Of a DNA stretch of 64,000 nucleotides, positions 1-8,487 are shown one piece after another (within the stretch, counting starts at the first letter, position 1; each line of letters opens with the position of its first letter). Source of the stretch: Pseudomonadota bacterium (lineage in GTDB: Bacteria > Pseudomonadota > Gammaproteobacteria > Acidiferrobacterales > UBA6901). Location of the stretch: NCBI GenBank assembly GCA_021785795.1, contig JAJYEK010000002.1, forward strand, positions 1-64,000, written 5' to 3'. The position numbers and the translations under genes are program-made. A model generated the notes under the pieces. It had not been told where the DNA came from. It did no database searches and worked only from the letters and a program-made list of their open reading frames with translations.

Positions 1-324
1 GAGCTGCGGCCCCTTCTGCTTGATGATCTCCTTCGTGAGCAGCGGAAAATGCCGAAGATCTTCCAGCGAAAAGGCCGCCGAAGGCTTCAGGCCAAGATCC
101 CTGCATAGGTCCCTGTAATACGGAGACGTATCGCACGCATGAATTACGATGTTTCGGACCTGGACCTCTGTGTCGCGCGCAAGCATGTCCGCGCTCTTCC
201 GCAGACGCCGCCTGAAGTCACGGCGGGCGGCCTTCCAGCCGGACAGGCCGTCACGACGGCGAAAGACGTCAAAGGCGAGCGACCTTAGACTTCGGTCAAG
301 CACTTCCAACGGGTCGCGACTCAC
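1..324 (-). CDS. CapK/PaaK-like AMP ligase family protein, N-terminal part only
   Basis: An open frame runs from a GTG at 324 to the left window edge without a stop, giving the first 108 residues. A purine-rich GGGGAGA lies 7 bases before the GTG, which supports this start. The stretch with HACDTSPYYRDL followed by LEDLRHFPLLTKE matches the N-terminal region of phenylacetate-CoA ligase-like (CapK/PaaK) adenylate-forming proteins, which often occur in capsule and exopolysaccharide loci. The AMP-binding and catalytic parts lie outside the window. The gene starts about 60 bases after the flippase stop in the same direction, so it probably belongs to the same operon. What it activates is unknown; an acyl or aryl substituent of the polysaccharide is an inference. 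Confidence 0.7.
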   Translation of the reverse strand, partial: MSRDPLEVLDRSLRSLAFDVFRRRDGLSGWKAARRDFRRRLRKSADMLARDTEVQVRNIVIHACDTSPYYRDLCRDLGLKPSAAFSLEDLRHFPLLTKEIIKQKGPQL

Positions 325-386
325 CGTGCAGTCTCCCCGACCGATCCGGGAATCCGCTTTCCGGGCCCCGCCATCTTGCCTCCCAT

Positions 387-1946
387 CTAGCGCCTCCCGC
401 GCTCAAAAGCGGGGCGCAGCACCAGCACCACCTTGCGCCTCATACCGCCCATCAGGTTTCTCACGAATTGCCGCTCCCCTGCTTCCAGACCGATAAACCA
501 TGCTGCGGTCAGGTACACCGCACCCCCTGCAAGCCCATACAGCACGATCTGCCCGTACCCTCTGGGATACGCAACCTCGCGCAGCCCAATGAGCACTGCC
601 GCCATCATAACCAGCGGGCCAACAAGGCGCAGCGCCGTCTCGCGGAAGTACTTCGGCAGACTCATGTCGAGCACCTTGCATGTCAAGGTGACCTCAAGCC
701 CGGCAAGCACAATGAAGAATCCGGCAACGGCGGCCGCCACACCCTTGATACCCCACAGGTACCCGAGAACGATGCTCACACCAAACGACCCGAGCGCGAG
801 GCCGCTTGTCAGCAGCGCCAGGCGCCCGTGCCTGCCGAGGCTGACCAGCAGACGCTCCCGATTTGCCGCAACGCCCTGCACGAACAGTCCCGCACAGAGT
901 ATGTAGAGAATCCACCGTCCGCGGACAGCATATTCCGGACCTATCCAGACCCTTATGAAGGGTTCTCCGAGAATCGCCAGCGCCACGGGTACTCCCAGCG
1001 TCACGACCTGGAGAATGCGCGAGGTCTGGACCCAGGCCGTGCGCACCGCATCGAATTCGCCCCTGCCGGCCAGATCGGCGAAGTACGGAGTCAGGGGAAA
1101 TCCTGCCTGCGAAACGAGAGTGCGCGTGTAGTCCACGAGACGGTTCGGCATCACGAAGTAAACAATTTGCCCAACCCCGGCGGTATAGGCGATAACGACG
1201 CTGACCACCCGATCCACAAGCGCCAGAGAACTTCCGATTGCGGCGTTCTTTATCCCGAATCCGAGTAGTTCTTTCAGCATTTTCATGCTGAAAGAAGACA
1301 CGGCGATCCGTATCCTGCGGTCCACGACGCCGATCCAGACGGACATCAGGAGGACCTGGGCGATCGTGCCAGAGAGCATGGCCAGAGACATCCAGAACAG
1401 CGGGGACGGCACTCCCGTGGTCAGGATGTGATACATGGCGAATGTCACGCCCAGGGTTGCGATCAGTACGATCCCGTTCATGATCCGGTGCGCCTGCAGG
1501 CCCAGCAAATATGCCGAAAGCGCAACGCGCGGCAGGTAGACCGCAAGATTTATTCCGAATATGAAAAGCACCGGGGTCAGCGAGGCATCGCCCTTCGTGT
1601 CGATCCCAAGCGGCAGCCCGGGAATACTCACACCGAGCAGCACAACGAGCAGCCCGAACGCGCCCAAGGCCGCCAGTCCGAACAGGCCCGTATTTACAAT
1701 ACGCTCCAGGGCATCGCGATCCTCGCGCGACTTGGCATCGGCGATGAACCGCACCAGGGCGCTTCCCAATCCCAGTTCCAGCGCACCCAGATAGCCGACC
1801 AGCGTTATGATCACTTCCCAGACTCCGTAGCGCCGGTTTCCGAGACTGTGGATCATGATGGGACTCATCACGAACGCGATCGCGGTATTGGCCGAGAACA
1901 ATGCCACGCCTGACAGGGAATTCAGAAGGACGGCGCGCTTGGTCAT
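387..1946 (-). CDS. Polysaccharide flippase, Wzx/MATE-like
   Basis: 519 residues with about 12-14 predicted membrane helices spread over the whole length and charged loops between them, the pattern of the MOP/Wzx superfamily (oligosaccharide flippases). The N-terminus (MTKRAVLLNSLSG, then a long hydrophobic stretch with MIHSLGNRRYGVW) is typical of lipopolysaccharide biosynthesis proteins of the RfbX type. Its expected role is to move undecaprenyl-diphosphate-linked repeat units across the inner membrane. The ATG overlaps the upstream glycosyltransferase stop by 4 bases (ATGA), implying translational coupling. Together with the Wzy-like protein at 3360-4646 it argues for Wzx/Wzy-dependent assembly rather than an ABC-transporter pathway. 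The transported sugar cannot be told. Confidence 0.85.
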   Translation of the reverse strand: MTKRAVLLNSLSGVALFSANTAIAFVMSPIMIHSLGNRRYGVWEVIITLVGYLGALELGLGSALVRFIADAKSREDRDALERIVNTGLFGLAALGAFGLLVVLLGVSIPGLPLGIDTKGDASLTPVLFIFGINLAVYLPRVALSAYLLGLQAHRIMNGIVLIATLGVTFAMYHILTTGVPSPLFWMSLAMLSGTIAQVLLMSVWIGVVDRRIRIAVSSFSMKMLKELLGFGIKNAAIGSSLALVDRVVSVVIAYTAGVGQIVYFVMPNRLVDYTRTLVSQAGFPLTPYFADLAGRGEFDAVRTAWVQTSRILQVVTLGVPVALAILGEPFIRVWIGPEYAVRGRWILYILCAGLFVQGVAANRERLLVSLGRHGRLALLTSGLALGSFGVSIVLGYLWGIKGVAAAVAGFFIVLAGLEVTLTCKVLDMSLPKYFRETALRLVGPLVMMAAVLIGLREVAYPRGYGQIVLYGLAGGAVYLTAAWFIGLEAGERQFVRNLMGGMRRKVVLVLRPAFERGRR

Positions 1947-3097
1947 GGTTTCCGAGCCGTCCGCGGCTTCTTTGCGATGAGGCGTGAAAAAAGCGCATCC
2001 ACCTCCTGCGCGGTGCGCCCCGCATCAAAACGCACCCGGGCTTCACTTGTGTATGCGCGCGCCTCGCACGTTCCGGGATCCGCGATTCTCTCTGCCAAAG
2101 CGGCAGCCAGTCCGCGGGCGTCACGCGGAGATACCGGGGTGGCAGGAGTTCCCTTGATAATTTCCTCAAGACCCCTGCAAGTAGACGCCACTAGCGGCAC
2201 GCCGGTAACCAGTGCTTCCATGGCCAGGAGACTCGCCGCCTCCCACAAGGACGGCATTGCCACCAGATCGAGCCCCCGCAACACCGGTCCGACATCGGGC
2301 GTAAAGGGAAGAAAACGGAAGTGCTCGGCGAGGCCCTTGCGGCGCAGGTAAGCGGTGTCTTCTCGGATGAATCCGCCACCGCCGAATGCGAGCACCACGG
2401 GCATCTTCGATACCTGCGGCATACGGCGCAGCTCGTCGATCGCATCGATGAGATAGACAAACCCCTTCGCCGACATGAACCGTCCGAGGAACCCGACGAG
2501 AAACACGTCGGATGGCAGCCCCAGCTCGGAACGGAAGTCGCGCGAATCGCCGGAATCGAATTGCCCGACGTCAATCCCATTCCTGATCGTCACAAGCTTG
2601 TCTTGCTGCCGCCGCATTCGCGGGAAAAATTCCAGGATATTGTCCTGGGCGTGTCCCGCTACGGAATACACCGCATCAGCCATTGGAAGGCCTGCGGAGA
2701 GAATGGCCTTTCTCAGCCTCCCCTTCAGCCCTTCGAACTGGTCGGCGTTGAACACCTCGTGCAGCGTCACCACATGCGGTGTCCGCGACATGACCGCGGG
2801 CACCGCTGAACACATGCCTGCGGTGGCGCCATGAGAATGGATCAGGTCATACTTTCCGCGCAATATGCTGACGGCAACGATGCGCGTGAACGCCGCCATG
2901 TCCGCTTCACCGCCGGTGAGGACGGTTCCCGGATGCAGATCCTTGAGGTCATCCCGCAGTACCCGCAACTCCTCCACATCCGGTCCGATGATCGTGAAAT
3001 CGTACCGCTCCGGGTCCAGCCGTCCATAAACGTAGCGCAGATACGTACGGATTCCGCCAACCGGCCAACGCACTACCGCCAATATCCGTTTCCGCAT
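1943..3097 (-). CDS. Glycosyltransferase family 4 (GT-B fold)
   Basis: 384 residues from the ATG at 3097; the frame stays open to a TTG at 3115, but the protein starting RKRILAVVRWPVGGIRTY fits the usual GT4 beginning with a Gly-rich first loop. The C-terminal half has a nucleotide-sugar binding pattern: FLGRFMSAKG, then PSLWEAASLLAMEAL with the conserved glutamates, then GVPLVAS. Such enzymes transfer a sugar from a nucleotide donor to a lipid-linked acceptor on the cytoplasmic face. The gene is followed immediately by the flippase with a 4-base overlap. Donor and linkage are not predictable. Confidence 0.85.
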   Translation of the reverse strand: MRKRILAVVRWPVGGIRTYLRYVYGRLDPERYDFTIIGPDVEELRVLRDDLKDLHPGTVLTGGEADMAAFTRIVAVSILRGKYDLIHSHGATAGMCSAVPAVMSRTPHVVTLHEVFNADQFEGLKGRLRKAILSAGLPMADAVYSVAGHAQDNILEFFPRMRRQQDKLVTIRNGIDVGQFDSGDSRDFRSELGLPSDVFLVGFLGRFMSAKGFVYLIDAIDELRRMPQVSKMPVVLAFGGGGFIREDTAYLRRKGLAEHFRFLPFTPDVGPVLRGLDLVAMPSLWEAASLLAMEALVTGVPLVASTCRGLEEIIKGTPATPVSPRDARGLAAALAERIADPGTCEARAYTSEARVRFDAGRTAQEVDALFSRLIAKKPRTARKP

Positions 3098-3359
3098 CAC
3101 GTATGACGCCCGCAATCCACTGCCCAGTGCCCGTTCCTGCCCGCAGCTCCCATACCACCTTTCCGGTGGGCAGTAGCATCATTGCTGCGGCATGAGGCGC
3201 CCGCATCCGCCGCACCCGATCCCGAGTCGCAGGCAATCAACGAGGATCGGACCGCGCAGCCGATTTCCGGGTGACCGCAGCCTTCCTCCCGTCGCAACCG
3301 GCCACCTGCCGCCGGGTCCTGAGATGCCAGGCCCGATCGCGCGGCGAACCCGCGTCCGG

Positions 3360-4646
3360 CTATCCCGACTGCCATTCGACCTCGCTTGCCGATCCGGCCG
3401 CCTCCGGACTGACGGCGCACCGTTTGGCGACCAGACGCCGGACCACCAATGCGAGGCCGCCGATCAAGTACCAGTCAAACGTCGACAGTCCATATGTCGC
3501 CAGGCTCGTCACCAGATACATCCAGACCCAGATATGCATTGCATTCGTCGCCGAACTGAGAATGTCCGGCGACTCCAGTGCCTTGCCCAGGTCGCGCACA
3601 CTCGCGCGCACGTTCTTGAATATGGACCAGAGGTAAGACAGGAAAATGACCAGTCCGACTCCACCGAGCTCCTCAAATGTCTCCGTATAGACGTCATGCG
3701 ACGGCTGCCAGTCTCCGAGCGCGTGGCCGTTGGCTTCCTCGGACGTTCCCAGGCCATGGCCGAAGATCGGCGCCTGCAGGCCCACTTTGAAGGTCTTGAT
3801 CACCCCCTGGACCCGCCCTTCCGCGGTCGCCCCGCCGTCCACGTGATGGTCAACGGTCGACAAGTACCGGTCCCGCTGCAGCGGACTCATCATGCTCGGG
3901 ACTGCGATGATCGCAGCGAGCACAATGAGCGCGGCCAGAAACCGGTACCGGCCCTTCCAAATCACCATCCATACAAACACCGTCAACCCCACCAGACCGG
4001 TACGGGATTCCGTCAGCGCAAGCGCGTACATCAGGATGCCGAATACCGCGAAATACAGCATCAGCTTCCAGGCCGACCGTCCCGTCAGGAAATAGTGCAG
4101 GAAGGGCAATGTCGACAGGATTACATAGGCAAGGCCGTTCGGATTGATGATGTCCACCGGCGCCCCGGACAGGCGGTTCAGAAAGAGGTCGGGGCCCATA
4201 TAGGTCGAACCTCCCCAGTAGCCGCTGGTCACGTGCATGTACAGCGGCTCGGCAACACGAAACAGCTGTCCCCCTACAAAGCAGGCAATCAGAAGGGCCA
4301 GCTTTTTTTCGCTGTCCACGAGATATGCCGTGAAGAAAAAAAACACGATGGACTTCGTCAGGCCCGGAATTCCCGTATGCAATACGCTGCCCGGCCATTT
4401 CACGAGAAACAATGTCGCCAGCACGTACGCGATGAGCAGCCACAGGATGCCCTCGGAATTTCCTTCAACCTGTTGCCGCTCCCCTGCGCTGCCGCGCGTC
4501 GCGATCGCCAGGGTGATTGCCGCCATCAGGAGAAGATCCGATCTGATCTCCGCCAGCGGCAAGAATCGCGCCGGAAGATGCAGAAGAAAACTGGCCATAA
4601 AGACCAGGTATAGCCTGAATCCCACGTTATCCATTGCGTTGCCCAC
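3360..4646 (-). CDS. O-antigen ligase / polysaccharide polymerase (Wzy-like)
   Basis: 428 residues with 10 or more predicted membrane helices. A large periplasmic loop holds a Wzy_C/WaaL-type signature: SHDVYTETFEELGGVG, with the conserved His and Glu followed by another membrane helix, and ESRTGLVGL precedes it. Proteins of this family either polymerise lipid-linked repeat units or ligate them to an acceptor in the periplasm. In a locus with a flippase, Wza and a chain-length protein, polymerase is the more likely role. The frame starts at GTG 4646; an in-frame ATG at 4634 is an alternative. A 260-base gap separates it from the next gene downstream. Confidence 0.8.
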   Translation of the reverse strand: MGNAMDNVGFRLYLVFMASFLLHLPARFLPLAEIRSDLLLMAAITLAIATRGSAGERQQVEGNSEGILWLLIAYVLATLFLVKWPGSVLHTGIPGLTKSIVFFFFTAYLVDSEKKLALLIACFVGGQLFRVAEPLYMHVTSGYWGGSTYMGPDLFLNRLSGAPVDIINPNGLAYVILSTLPFLHYFLTGRSAWKLMLYFAVFGILMYALALTESRTGLVGLTVFVWMVIWKGRYRFLAALIVLAAIIAVPSMMSPLQRDRYLSTVDHHVDGGATAEGRVQGVIKTFKVGLQAPIFGHGLGTSEEANGHALGDWQPSHDVYTETFEELGGVGLVIFLSYLWSIFKNVRASVRDLGKALESPDILSSATNAMHIWVWMYLVTSLATYGLSTFDWYLIGGLALVVRRLVAKRCAVSPEAAGSASEVEWQSG

Positions 4647-4672
4647 TTCGTTACCCGCTGTGTAACCGGACC

Positions 4673-5812
4673 CTACCGCTGTCGACCCTGGCTGGCCAGG
4701 ACACGACGATAGACCGAAAGATACCCCTCCGCCATGCGCTCGCTCGTGTACGATGCAGCAAATGCGCGATGCGCAGAGTCCGCCATCGCCGAGGCCTGCT
4801 CTGGATCGTTCATCACCTTGGCGACCGCGCGCGCAAGCAGTTCGGGCTCCGCCGGCTGCACAAGCAATGCTTCCCGTCCGTTCCGAAGTACACCGGGAAT
4901 GGCACCCACGGACGTCGCTACAATGGGCGTTCTCGCCCGTGCCGCCTCCAGCAGACTCATCGGCAGCCCCTCGGTCAGCGAACTGATGACAAAGACGTCA
5001 AATAGACCCAGAAATCTTTCGGCTCCGCGACGGTAACCCGCCAATCGCACGCTGTCCTGCAATTCCAGGCGGTTGGCCTGCGCCTGCAGATTCGCGCGCT
5101 CCGGCCCCTCGCCGATGATTATCAGCCGGATCCTTCTGCCTTCTGACCGCAGAACGGCCATAGCCTCCAGAAGGTGATGATATGCCTTTTCCGGTGACAG
5201 CCGGCCGATGGCGCCAATCGTGAATCCGCCACCGCTGAATTCCGCCAGATCCCCCACCTCGTCGGCTTCCGGCATTCCCGCGTCAGCCACCGCCGGAATG
5301 CCGTTCGGAATCACCGTCATCCGCTGACGGACGGCATTGGCGATGCGGCGGTCCTCGAGCATCTGTGCGCTGACGGCGACAATGGCATCGTGAAACCGCA
5401 GGCTTATCCGGTCCATCCGTTCATACAGGCGCAGCGCGCCTTGCGCGCTGGTGGCAGTCCAGCCATGCAGGGTGCTAACCAGTGGTATGTGACGCACATA
5501 TGCCGGGACCCCGCCGACAAGAATGTTCCCCTTGTAACCGTGCGAATGGAGCACATCGAAGCCTTGCCGTTTCGCGTACCGGAGGATTCCCAGGGCTCCG
5601 GAGAAATTCAGGCCGCGCCGCATGCGGACACGGCAAACCGGAATCCCGAGCTCTTCGGCGGCTCCTTCCAGTTCCTTGTGGGCAATATGAGGTTCCGCGA
5701 TGCTGCAGATCACTGGCGCGATGCCTTGCGCCTGTTGGGCCTTCGCCAGGTGCAGGAGCATCGTTTCGGCACCGTACAGCCCGCCGCTGTCGATAACATG
5801 AAGCACTCTCAC
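4673..5812 (-). CDS. Glycosyltransferase family 4 (GT-B fold)
   Basis: 379 residues. The N-terminus VLHVIDSGGLYGAETM is a classic GT4 opening, and the C-terminal domain carries AIGRLSPEKAYHHLLEAM and SSLTEGLPMSLLEAARARTP, which includes the EX7E donor-binding motif. The start is GTG at 5812, with AAGGA 8 bases before it. It lies 23 bases after the NodB deacetylase and 26 bases before the polymerase, so the three are likely cotranscribed. Cytoplasmic or membrane-associated; transfers one sugar in repeat-unit assembly. Substrate unknown. Confidence 0.87.
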   Translation of the reverse strand: MRVLHVIDSGGLYGAETMLLHLAKAQQAQGIAPVICSIAEPHIAHKELEGAAEELGIPVCRVRMRRGLNFSGALGILRYAKRQGFDVLHSHGYKGNILVGGVPAYVRHIPLVSTLHGWTATSAQGALRLYERMDRISLRFHDAIVAVSAQMLEDRRIANAVRQRMTVIPNGIPAVADAGMPEADEVGDLAEFSGGGFTIGAIGRLSPEKAYHHLLEAMAVLRSEGRRIRLIIIGEGPERANLQAQANRLELQDSVRLAGYRRGAERFLGLFDVFVISSLTEGLPMSLLEAARARTPIVATSVGAIPGVLRNGREALLVQPAEPELLARAVAKVMNDPEQASAMADSAHRAFAASYTSERMAEGYLSVYRRVLASQGRQR

Positions 5813-5835
5813 TGCGGCGGTCCTTCCGCGACGGG

Positions 5836-6897
5836 CTAGAATTCGAACCCAACGCGCGGCGCGTCGGCACGGCTCCAGCTGTCGAAAGCGCCCCGGAACG
5901 AGAGCACGATCTGAAACTCACGCATGTCGCACCCGATCGAGTATCGCCCCACTTCGAAGCGGTCCGCGGTTCCCGCCTCGGGAAACGCCACCGCCGCCGT
6001 CTGGTAACCGGCGCTATCGACCATACGCTTCACCCGTATGTCATAGTCGTACCTACCGCCGTTTGGATACGAAAACGAAAGCACCGGCTGTCCGATCATT
6101 TCTTCGATCCTGCGCTTACATCCCACGATCTCATCCGCAAGCTGCGCTTCGGGGATCTTGACGAGCCTCGCGTGCGTGACCGTGTGGGCACCGATCTCGA
6201 TGCCTGACTGGCTCATCTCCCGCAGCTGCTGCCATGAAACCGGCGCGTAGTCACCGGGCGGCTCCTCCGGCGTTCTGACGTCCAGGCGCTGCGCCAGGTC
6301 GGCGAGGAAACGATTCTTCTCCTGTTCGCCGAGCGAAAGGCAGTACTGACAGATTTCGACCCATAGCTTCCGCCTTCCCTCCATATCCGCGGAACTGCAG
6401 TAGCGTTCGCGCCCCTCGATACTGAGCGGCCACTGACTGAGTCCTGTGTTTTCCAGCACGTACGCCACCTTGTCGGGCCACAGCCACAATTTCCGGTCCA
6501 CAAATCCGGTGGTTACGTAAAACGTCGCCGGGACGTTGTGCCTGCTCAACACCGGAAACGCCTGCGTATAGAAGTCCCGATATCCGTCATCCACTGTAAT
6601 GACGGCGGCGTTGTCCGGGATCCGGTTTCCAGCCCGCAGCATCTCGCCGAGCTCGGCCATCGCCATAACATGGCAATGGCGCTTGAGAAACATCACCTGC
6701 TGCTCGAACGCGTCGGCGCTGGTTCTTCGCCCCTCGCTGTCCGATCCGAAACGGTGATACAGCAGAATCCTCGGAATGCGCCTCGTCATCCAGCGGACCA
6801 CGCGCAACCCGCCGACCGCACAGAACGCATCAGCGGCCCGGCGTTTCAGACCTGAACGTCCGGCTTTTGCCTCACTTTTAGTGTCACATTCGTCCAT
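5836..6897 (-). CDS. Polysaccharide deacetylase, NodB-like (CE4)
   Basis: 353 residues. A NodB homology domain is visible: motif 1 ITVDDGYRDF (residues about 98-107) with the metal and catalytic aspartates, and motif 2 EIGAHTVTHARL with the paired metal-binding histidines. LLYHRFG before motif 1 is usual for this family. CE4 enzymes remove N- or O-acetyl groups from polysaccharides or activated sugars using a divalent metal. There is no clear signal peptide, so a cytoplasmic or membrane-surface role is possible. A run of nine G residues sits directly before the ATG on the coding strand. This is the second deacetylase of the locus; it is distinct from the one at 9835-10749. Confidence 0.85.
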   Translation of the reverse strand: MDECDTKSEAKAGRSGLKRRAADAFCAVGGLRVVRWMTRRIPRILLYHRFGSDSEGRRTSADAFEQQVMFLKRHCHVMAMAELGEMLRAGNRIPDNAAVITVDDGYRDFYTQAFPVLSRHNVPATFYVTTGFVDRKLWLWPDKVAYVLENTGLSQWPLSIEGRERYCSSADMEGRRKLWVEICQYCLSLGEQEKNRFLADLAQRLDVRTPEEPPGDYAPVSWQQLREMSQSGIEIGAHTVTHARLVKIPEAQLADEIVGCKRRIEEMIGQPVLSFSYPNGGRYDYDIRVKRMVDSAGYQTAAVAFPEAGTADRFEVGRYSIGCDMREFQIVLSFRGAFDSWSRADAPRVGFEF

Positions 6898-7365
6898 CCC
6901 CCCCCCTTCTTTGCAGCTAAGCTTCTCCCCCCAAGTCTAGTCGGTTCCTTAAAGCAAATCGTCCGGGTCGGCGACACTCGTTCCTGACCCTGCTCCCGCA
7001 CAGGTCCCGCACCCGGCACGCATGGCCTGTCCCCCATCCGTCCCGTCAGGCCGCCTAGGGCACACCGCGCAGTCCGTGGCGGGTGCCGCTCCCGGTTGGA
7101 CGCCGCGCAAGCCCCGGCCCCTAAATATCGCGATGCCGACGCAAGGCAGGTTGACGCATCCACAGGGCTTGGCGAGAGGATCCCGCGCGTGAAACGCCCC
7201 GAGCAGACCCCGGGCAAGACCGAGGCAACCCGGGCCTTGCACGGGAGCCGCCTGACCCGCTTTGTCAAGGTCTTTGCCAGCCAGGCACCGGGGCGCTCCG
7301 CAGCAGGGCGCCGCTCCGGCATCGCAATCTGCCCGCCCGACATCGGGTTCAGCGTGGCAACCTCC
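6898..7365. other. 468-base gene-free stretch in the exopolysaccharide locus
   Basis: No convincing coding region was found. The open minus frame at 6846-7343 has an Arg/Pro/Cys-rich random-looking translation and runs into the deacetylase gene. A strong Shine-Dalgarno-like sequence (TGAGGAGGT, minus strand) lies just past the glycosyltransferase stop at 7366 but no gene follows it. Near the left end is a nine-base C run (6898-6906) and a six-base C run. The stretch probably holds an untranslated leader for the deacetylase operon or is decayed DNA. Confidence 0.5.
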
Positions 7366-8487
7366 TCATGCGGTCAGACGGGCATACAGCTCTTCATGCG
7401 CGGCGACCATCTGGCGCATGTCATATCTGTCGGTTGCCGTCCTGTGGGCATTTTCTCCGAAGGTTCTCGCAAGGCCCGGGTCGCCCAATAGGCGCATGAT
7501 GCGCTCCGCAAGCGCCGCGATGTCACCGGGCGGCACCAGAAACCCGCTGTATCCGTCCGCCACCATTTCAGCGTTTCCGCCGACGTTGGTGCACACCACC
7601 GGCTTTCCGGATCCCATGTATTCAAGAATTGCATTTGAAAACCCTTCCGATTCCGAACAGAGGACTCCGACCGTGAACTCCCGCACGATCGGCGTCGCAT
7701 CCGCCACCTGGCCGGCAAATACCACGCGGTCAGCGACGCCGCTGTCCCGCGCCAGTTCCCGCAACTCGTTCTCGAGTTTCCCGCCACCAACAATGACGAG
7801 CCACGCTCCCGCATAGGTGCCGCGCACCCGCACAAACGCCCGGATGAGGTCACCGATTCTCTTGATCGCCCGCAGATTGGCCACGATTCCGATAATGGGG
7901 CCTTCGTCCCCGACCCCGAGCGCTCTGCGGACCCCCTCCGGCGACAGGTCCTCTCTCTGCGCCCGACGGCAGCCGTTGTAGATCACCGCGACCCGCCCGT
8001 CCGGGTAGCCCTCATTGGCGCGCACCGAAGCCTTCACGGCGTGGCTGTTGGCGATTACCCGGTCGACGAAGAGGCGATTTGCCCTCAATAGCCGCCGGTT
8101 CACGGGGCTGTACCAGAATCCCATGTCCCGCCTGGAGACCACCACCTTCAATCCGCTCAGCTTGAGAAACGGTGGCGCAATGATCGACGCGTCGTTGAAA
8201 AATATGTGCGCGATCGCAAACTCGCCCTTCCGCAGCGTTCTAGTGTACCGGTACAGCCGCAGCATGCTCGATGCGCTTGCGATCTTGTCAATGCCGAGCA
8301 CCTCGACCGGGCAGTCGAATTCATTCCCCGACCGGAGGTACTGGCTGTCGCGGAAGACGGCAACGTGCGGCGTGAACCGGCTTCGGTCCAGGCTGCGGAT
8401 GAGCTCCAGCATCTGCTGCTCCGTACCGGCACGGGGGTGCTCGTACGTGTCCATCAGATAGAGCACCTTGGTCGGCGCGCGATTCAT
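7366..8487 (-). CDS. Glycosyltransferase family 4 (GT-B fold)
   Basis: 373 residues from the ATG at 8487, which overlaps the upstream GT2 stop as TAATG; the longer open frame upstream is the shadow of that gene. The start VLYLMDTYEHPRAGTEQQ and the C-terminal ILEYMGSGKPVVCTNVGGNAEMV with the preceding CSESEGFSNA motif identify a GT4 enzyme. The donor-binding region includes GIVANLRAIKRIGDLI. Translationally coupled to the GT2, so the two probably act in sequence on the same lipid-linked oligosaccharide. Sugar specificity is unknown. Confidence 0.87.
   Translation of the reverse strand: MNRAPTKVLYLMDTYEHPRAGTEQQMLELIRSLDRSRFTPHVAVFRDSQYLRSGNEFDCPVEVLGIDKIASASSMLRLYRYTRTLRKGEFAIAHIFFNDASIIAPPFLKLSGLKVVVSRRDMGFWYSPVNRRLLRANRLFVDRVIANSHAVKASVRANEGYPDGRVAVIYNGCRRAQREDLSPEGVRRALGVGDEGPIIGIVANLRAIKRIGDLIRAFVRVRGTYAGAWLVIVGGGKLENELRELARDSGVADRVVFAGQVADATPIVREFTVGVLCSESEGFSNAILEYMGSGKPVVCTNVGGNAEMVADGYSGFLVPPGDIAALAERIMRLLGDPGLARTFGENAHRTATDRYDMRQMVAAHEELYARLTA

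Noticed and set aside
149..496. 115-residue plus frame at the left end
   Set aside because: Antisense to the CapK-like gene and flippase end; Arg/Ser-rich shadow translation.
694..2169. 491-residue open frame on the minus strand overlapping the flippase
   Set aside because: It lies in another frame of the flippase and GT4 genes, has an Arg/Gly/Pro-rich translation and no family features.
6846..7343. 165-residue minus frame in the gap after the GT4 at 7366
   Set aside because: Although a strong GAGGAGG lies upstream, spacing to the ATG is 16 bases, the composition is random-looking, and the frame ends inside the deacetylase gene.
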